Below are positions 1-4,844 of a stretch of DNA of 7,258 nucleotides, piece by piece. This DNA comes from Halobacteriales archaeon (GTDB lineage Archaea; Thermoplasmatota; E2; JACPAO01; JAHFTW01), in contig JAIVGU010000207.1 in assembly GCA_020201445.1 (NCBI GenBank), positions 1 to 7,258 of the forward strand, in the 5' to 3' direction. Numbering within the stretch: position 1 is the stretch's first letter; each line of letters opens with the position of its first letter. The notes under the pieces were generated by a model, which saw nothing but the letters and a program-made list of their open reading frames with translations, was not told the DNA's origin and did not search any database. The position numbers and the translations under genes are program-made.

Positions 1-117
1 GACCAGGACATCCACTCCTACTTCTCGCCCTACACGAGCCCTTACCTCGCGTTCATCAACTACAAGAACGCCCTCGACGACCTGCAGGCCAAGGCCGAGC
101 GGATGCTGCGGGCTTAG
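1..117 (+). CDS. C-terminal end of an unrecognised protein (5' part outside window)
   Basis: The first frame is open from base 1 to a TAG at 115-117 and gives 38 residues. Almost every codon ends in C or G, as in the clear genes of this window, so it is very probably coding. The peptide is rich in Tyr and Phe at its start (residues 7-21, with SYFSPYTSPYLAFINY) and ends in a charged amphipathic helix (DDLQAKAERMLRA). I do not recognise the family from this tail and give no function. It lies 46 nt upstream of the HhH-protein gene on the same strand. That gene has its own TATA-like box starting just after this stop codon, so the two need not be one transcript. Confidence 0.7.
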   Translation, partial: DQDIHSYFSPYTSPYLAFINYKNALDDLQAKAERMLRA

Positions 118-119
118 CG

Positions 120-128
120 TTAAGTATT
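120..128 (+). promoter_or_regulatory. TATA-like box of the HhH-protein gene
   Basis: TTAAGTATT is one of the few AT-rich stretches here. It sits three bases after the upstream stop codon. An archaeal start site about 25 nt downstream would fall near 150, leaving a leader of about 13 nt that contains the AAGGTG ribosome-binding site. This is inferred from spacing only. Confidence 0.4.
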
Positions 129-130
129 CC

Positions 131-143
131 TGTGTCATACACA
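131..143 (+). promoter_or_regulatory. Perfect 5-3-5 inverted repeat between TATA-like box and predicted start site
   Basis: TGTGT-CAT-ACACA is a perfect dyad placed between the TATA-like box (120-128) and the predicted transcription start near 150. Archaeal repressors that block polymerase recruitment often bind in that position. The dyad is short, so chance is a real alternative. Confidence 0.25.
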
Positions 144-152
144 TCATTGCAC

Positions 153-158
153 AAGGTG
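153..158 (+). promoter_or_regulatory. Shine-Dalgarno that decides the start at 164
   Basis: AAGGTG matches the 16S anti-Shine-Dalgarno and ends 5 nt before the ATG at 164. It supports this ATG over the out-of-frame ATG-like starts nearby. The three genes judged leaderless in this window lack such a motif. Confidence 0.5.
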
Positions 159-163
159 CCACC

Positions 164-856
164 ATGGACCTCAAGACCCTCAAGGGCATCGGCCCCGCCA
201 AGCAGGAGAAGCTCAAGTCTGCCGGCGTCACCAGCGTGGAGCAGCTCGCCCGCTGCGACGTGGCCGCCGTCGCCCAGAAGACCGGCCTCCCCGCCGCGCA
301 GGTCAAGGACCTGAAGCACCGCGCCGCCGCCATCGCGGTCCTGGAGGACCTGAAGGGCTTCGGGCCCGGCAGCTTCGCCGCCCTCTCGGAGCGCGGCGGC
401 CACGCCGTGCGCGAGCTGTACGCCGCGAGCGCCGACTGGCTGGCGGCCGAGATCAAGGTCGCGCAGGCCCGGCTTGCCGAGCTGAAGGAGGAGGCCGAGG
501 CGGTTGCCCTCCACGTCGCCGAGGAGGCCAAGACCCCCGAGGGCCGCGCCCGCCTCGCCGTCGAGGGCAAGGCCGTCGCCCAGGCCGCCGCGCACAAGGC
601 GAAGGTGACCGGCAAGAAGGCCCTCGCCGCCGCGGAGCGCTCGCGCGACCTCGCCGTCGCCAAGGCCCGCGAGGTCCAGCAGCGCGCCCCCGTGGTGCTG
701 CAGCAGGCGCAGGCCACCGTGAAGGAGGCCGAGGTGCGCCTGAAGGCCGCCGTCCAGCGCAGCGAAGAGGTCGTGCGCGCGGAGGCGCAGAAGGCGAAGG
801 CGCGCACGGAGCGCGTCGTCGGGCAGGCCAAGGCCCGCCTCAACAAGGCCGTCTGA
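164..856 (+). CDS. Helix-hairpin-helix protein with long Ala/Lys/Glu-rich helical tail
   Basis: The product has 230 residues. Residues 1-55 form a helix-hairpin-helix unit with the hairpin signature around GIGPAKQEKLKSAG (8-21). A second, weaker unit follows around LKGFGPG (63-69). HhH motifs bind DNA backbone non-specifically and also occur as adaptor modules. From about residue 85 to the end the chain is almost entirely Ala, Lys, Glu, Arg and Gln, with few prolines and no glycine-rich breaks, so it should form a long helix or coiled coil with strong positive patches. There is no signal peptide or membrane segment, which implies a cytoplasmic protein. A Shine-Dalgarno and a TATA-like box support the start. 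A role in nucleoid organisation or DNA handling is an inference from this architecture; no enzyme domain is visible. It is probably monocistronic, since a hairpin repeat and a new promoter follow. Confidence 0.85.
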   Translation: MDLKTLKGIGPAKQEKLKSAGVTSVEQLARCDVAAVAQKTGLPAAQVKDLKHRAAAIAVLEDLKGFGPGSFAALSERGGHAVRELYAASADWLAAEIKVAQARLAELKEEAEAVALHVAEEAKTPEGRARLAVEGKAVAQAAAHKAKVTGKKALAAAERSRDLAVAKAREVQQRAPVVLQQAQATVKEAEVRLKAAVQRSEEVVRAEAQKAKARTERVVGQAKARLNKAV

Positions 857-869
857 ACCGGCCCCGCTG

Positions 870-929
870 ACCACGGATTGCATGGATTCCACGGACAACC
901 GAATCCGTGCCGTCTGCGCCATCCGTGGT
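870..929 (+). repeat. Intergenic nested palindrome, copy 1
   Basis: The outer arms ACCACGGAT (870-878) and ATCCGTGGT (921-929) are perfectly complementary. An inner stem, CACGGA (890-895) with TCCGTG (904-909), closes an 8-nt loop, and the two spacers between stems are both 11 nt. Each arm is made of tandem units of about 9-11 nt related to CACGGATTG/CATGGATTC. The element shares its plan and its CCACGGA-like core with the elements at 3305-3373 and 6771-6833. It lies between two genes on the same strand and is not followed by a T-tract. Confidence 0.7.
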
Positions 930-989
930 TCCGTCGGCGCGAAGCCTCACCAGGACAGGTTGATTTCCCCGAAATCCCTGTTCCTCTCC

Positions 990-996
990 TTTTATG
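990..996 (+). promoter_or_regulatory. TATA-like box of the transsulfuration operon
   Basis: TTTTATG stands out in GC-rich surroundings and lies 24-30 nt upstream of the ATG at 1020. No Shine-Dalgarno precedes that ATG. The spacing predicts transcription starting at or next to the start codon, which is a leaderless mRNA of archaeal type. Confidence 0.55.
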
Positions 997-1019
997 TCCG
1001 CCCCGCCGCTGCCGGGCGC

Positions 1020-2105
1020 ATGGCCATCGCCAAGAGCGTCCTCGACCTGGTGGGCGACACCCCGCTGGTGCGCCTCGACCGCCTACGCGCCTCCGTCAAC
1101 GGCGGCGCGGGCGCCACCGTCGCGGCGAAGCTGGAGTCCCGCAACCCCGGCCTCTCCGTGAAGGCCCGCATCGCCGTCCCCATGATCGAGGACGCGGTGC
1201 GGCGCGGGAAGCTGAAGCCCGGCGGCACCATCGTGGAGCCCACCAGCGGCAACACCGGCGTCGGGCTGGCCATCGCGTGCAGCATCCTGGGCTACCGCCT
1301 CGTCTGCACCGCGCCGGACAAGATCACGAAGGAGAAGCAGGACACCCTCAAGGCGTACGGCGCCGAGCTGGTCCTCTGCCCCACCAACGTGGAGCCCGAG
1401 GACCCGAGGAGCTACTACAAGACCGCCGAGCGGCTGGCGAAGGAGCTGGGCGCCTACCTGCCGTTCCAGTACCACAACGAGGTCAACGCCAAGGCGCACC
1501 ACGACTCCACGGGTCCCGAGATCTGGGAGCAGACCGAGGGCAAGGTGACCCACGTCGTCGCCGGCATGGGCACCGGCGGCACCATCACCGGGATTGGGCT
1601 GTATCTGCACAAGGCCAGCAAGGGCCGCAAGACTCCGGTCAAGGTCGTCGGCGTCGACACCGTGGGCAGCATCTTCACGGAATACTTCCGCAGCGGCAAG
1701 TTCCCCAAGGACATCCACCAGTACCTCGTCGAGGGCATCGGCGAGGACTTCCTGCCCGGCGCCCTCGACTGGGACGCCGTCGACGCGGTGGAGCAGGTCA
1801 GCGACGAGGACGCGTTCCTCGCCATGGCCCAACTCGTGCGCGAGGAGGGCATCTTCGCCGGCTCCTCCAGCGGCGCCGCCGTGGCCGCCGCGCTGCGCGT
1901 CGCCAAGAAGCTCCCCAAGAGCGCCCTCGTCGTGGTCGTCCTCCCCGACGCGGGCGAGAAATACATCAGCAAGTTCAACCTGGAGTGGATGGAGGCGAAC
2001 GGCCTGAAGAAGGCGCCCGCCTACCTGCGCAAGGCCTCGGCGGCGCGCGCCGGCAAGCCCGCGCCCGGCCCGGGGAAGAAGGTCGCCATGGCCAAGGTGG
2101 CGTGA
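1020..2105 (+). CDS. Cystathionine beta-synthase / cysteine synthase-type PLP enzyme
   Basis: The protein has 361 residues of fold-type II PLP enzyme. The catalytic lysine is K48 in the SVKxR motif, the cofactor-binding loop is TSGNTG (75-80), the phosphate-binding loop is GTGGT (184-188), and the pyridine-nitrogen serine lies in GSSSG (281-285). The conserved active-site segment EGIGEDF follows the second loop. The residue after the lysine is Ala; E. coli CysK also departs from Asp there (Cys), so this need not mean loss of activity. The PTN segment, the QYHNEVNAKAHHD stretch and the KYISKFNLEWM ending resemble cystathionine beta-synthases more than O-acetylserine sulfhydrylases, although there are no regulatory CBS domains and no heme-binding N-terminus. 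With the gamma-lyase-type gene overlapping downstream, homocysteine + serine to cystathionine is the likelier reaction. The last 20 or so residues are a Lys/Ala/Pro tail. The ATG at 882 is in frame but lies in the hairpin repeat and upstream of the TATA-like box, so 1020 was chosen. Confidence 0.9.
   Translation: MAIAKSVLDLVGDTPLVRLDRLRASVNGGAGATVAAKLESRNPGLSVKARIAVPMIEDAVRRGKLKPGGTIVEPTSGNTGVGLAIACSILGYRLVCTAPDKITKEKQDTLKAYGAELVLCPTNVEPEDPRSYYKTAERLAKELGAYLPFQYHNEVNAKAHHDSTGPEIWEQTEGKVTHVVAGMGTGGTITGIGLYLHKASKGRKTPVKVVGVDTVGSIFTEYFRSGKFPKDIHQYLVEGIGEDFLPGALDWDAVDAVEQVSDEDAFLAMAQLVREEGIFAGSSSGAAVAAALRVAKKLPKSALVVVVLPDAGEKYISKFNLEWMEANGLKKAPAYLRKASAARAGKPAPGPGKKVAMAKVA
2094..2100 (+). promoter_or_regulatory. 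Internal ribosome-binding site at the operon overlap
   Basis: AAGGTGG lies inside the last codons of the upstream gene and ends 4 nt before the ATG at 2105. Together with the TGATG stop/start overlap it supports coupled translation of the second gene from the same mRNA. Confidence 0.5.
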
Positions 2106-3298
2106 TGGCCGAGCTGTCCAAGAAGGACGGGTTCGGCACGCGCTGCGTCCACGCCGGCGTCCACCCCGACCCCATCCACGGCGCCGTCAACCCCGCCATC
2201 CAGCTCAGCACCACGTTCCGCCAGCCCGCGCCGGCGCAGCCGCTGACCTACGACTACTCCCGGGCCGGCAACCCGACCCGCGCGGCGCTCGAGGAGGCCA
2301 TCGCCAACCTGGAGGGCGGCGTCTCCGGCCACGCCTTCTCGTCGGGCCTGAGTGCCCTGGACGCCTTGCTGCGCACCCTCGACGCGGGCGACCACGTCGT
2401 CGCGGCGGAGGACGCCTACGGCGGCTCCATCCGCCTGCTCAACCGCGTCTGCGCCCGGCAGGGCATCACGACGACCTTCGTGGACACCCGCGACCTCAAG
2501 GCCACGCAGAAGGCGATGACCAAGAAGACCAGGATGGTCCTGCTGGAGACGCCGACGAACCCGCTGCTGCGCGTCTCCGACGTCAAGGCCGTTGCCGAGG
2601 TCGCCCACGCCGGCGGCGCGCGGCTCGTGGTGGACAACACGTTCATGTCCCCGGTCCTCCAGAACCCGTTGAAGCTAGGCGCCGACGCGGTGTTCCACTC
2701 TGCGACGAAGTACGTCGGCGGCCACAGCGACGTCCTCGCCGGCCTCGTCGTGTGCGAGGACAAGGAGTTGGGGGACCAAGTCAAGTTCCTCCAGTTGGCC
2801 GTCGGCGCCGTGCTGCCGCCGTTCGACGCCTACCTGCTGCTGCGCGGCCTCAAGACGCTGCACCTGCGCATGGAGCGCCACTCCGCCAGCGCCGCCGAGA
2901 TTGCGGCCCGTCTGGAGGAGCACAAGGCGGTCGGCAAGGTGTTCTACCCTGGCCTGGAGTCGCACGACGGCCACAAGGTGCACGCCCGCCAGGCGCGCTC
3001 CGGCGGTGGGATGTTGAGCTTCACGCTGAAGGATTTGGATGCCGCCAAGCGCTGCGTGACGGGGACGCGCATCTTCCAGTTGGCCGAGTCGCTGGGTGCC
3101 GTGGAGTCACTGATTCAACTTCCCGCGCTGATGACGCACGCCAGCGTCCCCGCTGAGATGCGCCGCAAGACGGGGCTGGAGGATGGCCTGATTCGCGCCT
3201 CCATCGGCGTTGAGGACGTCGAGGACCTGTGGAGCGATTTGGAACAGGCCATCGTTGGCAAGTCGGCCAAGGTGGCGCTCGCGGCGAAGAAACGCTAA
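2105..3298 (+). CDS. Cystathionine gamma-lyase / gamma-synthase family PLP enzyme
   Basis: The protein has 397 residues, the usual length of the Cys/Met-metabolism PLP family (fold type I). The visible signature residues are the YSRAGNPTR motif (51-59) that reaches into the neighbouring subunit's active site, Y105 in AYGG which stacks on the cofactor, D177 in DNTF which contacts the pyridine nitrogen, and the Schiff-base lysine K202 in SATKYVGGHSD. The C-terminal LAESLGAVESLI...MTHAS segment is typical. Gamma-lyases and gamma-synthases are hard to separate by motif. The partner gene, a beta-synthase-type enzyme, favours the lyase: cystathionine to cysteine, 2-oxobutyrate and ammonia. The ATG overlaps the upstream TGA by one base (TGATG). 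The same frame stays open far upstream, but that part is the shadow of the upstream gene in another frame. Confidence 0.93.
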   Translation: MAELSKKDGFGTRCVHAGVHPDPIHGAVNPAIQLSTTFRQPAPAQPLTYDYSRAGNPTRAALEEAIANLEGGVSGHAFSSGLSALDALLRTLDAGDHVVAAEDAYGGSIRLLNRVCARQGITTTFVDTRDLKATQKAMTKKTRMVLLETPTNPLLRVSDVKAVAEVAHAGGARLVVDNTFMSPVLQNPLKLGADAVFHSATKYVGGHSDVLAGLVVCEDKELGDQVKFLQLAVGAVLPPFDAYLLLRGLKTLHLRMERHSASAAEIAARLEEHKAVGKVFYPGLESHDGHKVHARQARSGGGMLSFTLKDLDAAKRCVTGTRIFQLAESLGAVESLIQLPALMTHASVPAEMRRKTGLEDGLIRASIGVEDVEDLWSDLEQAIVGKSAKVALAAKKR

Positions 3299-3304
3299 TC
3301 CCCG

Positions 3305-3373
3305 ACGAACCGCGGAAGTCGCGGAACCCACGGAAACGATGCCTCCGCGCGTTCCGCGGCCTCCGCGGTTCGT
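3305..3373. repeat. Intergenic nested palindrome, copy 2, between convergent genes
   Basis: A perfect 12-bp stem pairs ACGAACCGCGGA (3305-3316) with TCCGCGGTTCGT (3362-3373). Pairing continues through 3318-3327 with 3351-3360 (nine Watson-Crick pairs and one G-U) and 3331-3334 with 3344-3347, leaving a 9-nt loop. Each arm carries tandem GCGGAA-like units. The element fills nearly the whole 82-bp gap between the stop codons at 3298 and 3381. A strong two-sided hairpin here could end transcription or protect 3' ends in both directions, but there is no T-tract on either side, so a terminator role is inference. Confidence 0.75.
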
Positions 3374-3380
3374 GGTCGCG

Positions 3381-4568
3381 CTAGGCGTCCCGCAGACCAG
3401 TGACCAAACGCCCGATGATCAAACGCTGAATCTGGTTCGTGCCTTCGTAAATCCCTAGGATCTTTGCGTCGCGCCAGTAGCGCTCGACGGGGTAGGCATC
3501 GGTGTAGCCGTTGGCGCCGTGAATCTGGATGGCGTCCTCGCACACCTTGAGCGCCATCTCGGCGACGAAGAGCTTGGCACGGCTGACGGCGAGCGTCCAC
3601 TGGTCGCGGGTGAGTTCGCCGCGGTCGAACGCCTCGCGGGAGCGGGCGGCCTCCCACACCAGCAGGCGGCCGGCCTGGATGTTCATGTCCATGTCGGCGA
3701 GCATCGCCTGGACGAGCTGGTAGTTGCCGATGGGACGGCCGAACGCCTGGCGCTCGGTGGCGTACTGGACGCTCGCCTCGTAGGCGGCCTGCGCGATGCC
3801 GACGCCGCCCGCCGCGACCGAGAGGCGGCCGTGGTTGAGGACGTGCATGGCGTTCTTCCAGCCGTCGCCCTCCTTGCCGATGAGGTGGTCGGCGGGGATG
3901 CGGCAGTCGGTGAACTGCAGCGTCGCGGTGGGGCTGCTGCGGAGGCCGAGCTTGTTGGTGGTCTCGACGGCGACGCACTCGAAGCCGGGGGTGCCCTTCT
4001 CGACGAGGAAGCAGCTGATGCCCTTGTGCTTGAGGTCCTGGTTCGTCTTGGCGTAGACGATGACGTAGTCCGCGAGGCCGCCGTTGGAAATCCACGCCTT
4101 GGTGCCGTTGAGAAGGTAGCCGTTGCCGTCCTTGTGCGCCGTTGCCTGCATCCCGGCGGCGTCGGAGCCGGAGCCGGGCTCGGTGAGCGCCCAGGAGCCC
4201 AGTTTCGTCCCGGCGGCCATGGCGGGCAGCCAGCGCTTCTTCTGCTCGGGGCTGGCGAAGGACTTCAGGGTCGAGCCGCACAGGCTGCCGTGGACGCTGA
4301 TACTGGTGCGTAGGCTGCTGCACCCCTTGGCGAGCTCCTCGGTCAGGATGGCGTAGCTGACCGCGTCGAGCCCGCCGCCGCCGTATTCCTGCGGGAACGG
4401 CGCGCCGAGGAGCCCCTGCGCGGCCATCTTGTCGTAGATGCTGTGTGGGTGGTCGCCGTCGCGCTCCCACTGCCGGACGATGGCGGGGGTGATGTGCTCG
4501 TTCACGAACGCGCGCGTCATGTCGCGGATGAGGCGCTGCTCGTCGGACAGCGTGAACTCGATGGCCAC
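3381..4568 (-). CDS. Acyl-CoA dehydrogenase (short/medium-chain type)
   Basis: The protein has 395 residues, the usual length of this flavoprotein family, which oxidises acyl-CoA to 2-enoyl-CoA and passes electrons to electron-transfer flavoprotein. LTEPGSGSD (128-136) and the following WISNGG (159-164) form the FAD-binding beta domain. The C-terminal helical domain carries QIHGANGY (348-355) and ends with the catalytic base E375 in YEGTNQIQ, the placement found in short- and medium-chain and glutaryl-type enzymes; isovaleryl- and long-chain types place it elsewhere. Chain-length preference cannot be read from the sequence. The start is GTG at 4568. It gives [11 protein letters not shown], a normal family N-terminus, and has a TATA-like box at the leaderless distance. 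An in-frame-looking ATG a little upstream belongs to another frame. The gene lies 59 nt downstream of the small membrane-protein gene on the same strand. Confidence 0.95.
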   Translation of the reverse strand: MAIEFTLSDEQRLIRDMTRAFVNEHITPAIVRQWERDGDHPHSIYDKMAAQGLLGAPFPQEYGGGGLDAVSYAILTEELAKGCSSLRTSISVHGSLCGSTLKSFASPEQKKRWLPAMAAGTKLGSWALTEPGSGSDAAGMQATAHKDGNGYLLNGTKAWISNGGLADYVIVYAKTNQDLKHKGISCFLVEKGTPGFECVAVETTNKLGLRSSPTATLQFTDCRIPADHLIGKEGDGWKNAMHVLNHGRLSVAAGGVGIAQAAYEASVQYATERQAFGRPIGNYQLVQAMLADMDMNIQAGRLLVWEAARSREAFDRGELTRDQWTLAVSRAKLFVAEMALKVCEDAIQIHGANGYTDAYPVERYWRDAKILGIYEGTNQIQRLIIGRLVTGLRDA

Positions 4569-4590
4569 GCGCCGCGCACGGCATCGCCCG

Positions 4591-4598
4591 CTTAATGG
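4591..4598 (-). promoter_or_regulatory. TATA-like box of the acyl-CoA dehydrogenase gene
   Basis: On the minus strand this reads CCATTAAG and lies 23-30 nt upstream of the GTG start at 4568, within otherwise pure G/C sequence. No Shine-Dalgarno precedes the GTG, so a leaderless transcript is predicted. A 9-bp direct repeat, GCGCCGCGC (4569-4577 and 4601-4609), flanks the box, but in this composition it may be chance. Confidence 0.5.
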
Positions 4599-4627
4599 CT
4601 GCGCCGCGCGGCGTTGGGGGGCGGGTG

Positions 4628-4822
4628 TCAGGCGTGGATGGCGGCCTTGCGGGGACGGCGGGCCATCCCGTTGCCGGGGGCCTCCGGCGTGTGCGAGCGG
4701 ATGCCCTCCGCCATGGCCTCGGCCACCATCGCGACGGCGACCGAGATGACGGCCGGGACGATGATGTACTTCACGCCCAGCTTCACCGCGCCTGCGGTCA
4801 CCTTGAACAGGAACCCGAGCAT
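4628..4822 (-). CDS. Small single-span membrane protein, function unknown
   Basis: This 64-residue protein has a hydrophobic helix at about residues 14-36 (KLGVKYIIVPAVISVAVAMV) preceded by lysines. A basic tail follows (MARRPRKAAIHA) that is cytoplasmic by the positive-inside rule if the N-terminus faces out. I do not recognise a family. Hydrophobicity typical of a membrane span, an ATG with a TATA-like box exactly at the leaderless distance, and a fit between two real genes on the same strand support it as a gene. The ATG lies 22 nt after the stop of the secreted glycine-rich gene, so co-transcription from upstream is also possible, and a role at the same membrane is conceivable but unproven. 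The frame stays open upstream through the glycine-rich gene; that extension is a low-complexity shadow and was left out. Confidence 0.65.
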   Translation of the reverse strand: MLGFLFKVTAGAVKLGVKYIIVPAVISVAVAMVAEAMAEGIRSHTPEAPGNGMARRPRKAAIHA

Positions 4823-4844
4823 GCAGGTTGGTTGGGCAGCCCCC

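Noticed and set aside
159..168. GCCACCATGG, identical to the eukaryotic Kozak consensus
   Set aside because: The sequence around is prokaryotic (operon overlap, Shine-Dalgarno just upstream); the match is coincidental in GC-rich sequence.
56..922. 288-codon open frame on the minus strand opposite the HhH gene
   Set aside because: It is a composition shadow, Gly/Leu/Arg-rich without domain or start signal; the plus strand holds recognisable HhH motifs and a Shine-Dalgarno.
882..1019. Earlier ATG at 882 for the beta-synthase-type gene (407 codons)
   Set aside because: It lies inside the palindromic repeat and upstream of the TATA-like box, and the extra residues match no family N-terminus. 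The ATG at 1020 has correct spacing.
878..2104. In-frame upstream extension of the gamma-lyase-type gene to 806 codons
   Set aside because: The extension is an Arg/Gly/Pro-rich shadow of the beta-synthase gene. The family N-terminus begins at the ATG at 2105, which has its own ribosome-binding site.
3295..4584. 429-codon minus-strand frame overlapping the acyl-CoA dehydrogenase
   Set aside because: It is an Arg/His/Pro-rich shadow in another frame, and every acyl-CoA dehydrogenase motif is in the 395-codon frame.
4569..4613. GC-only direct and inverted repeats around the acyl-CoA dehydrogenase promoter (GCGCCGCGC twice)
   Set aside because: Runs made only of G and C recur by chance at this composition; no clear dyad or spacing beyond flanking the TATA-like box.
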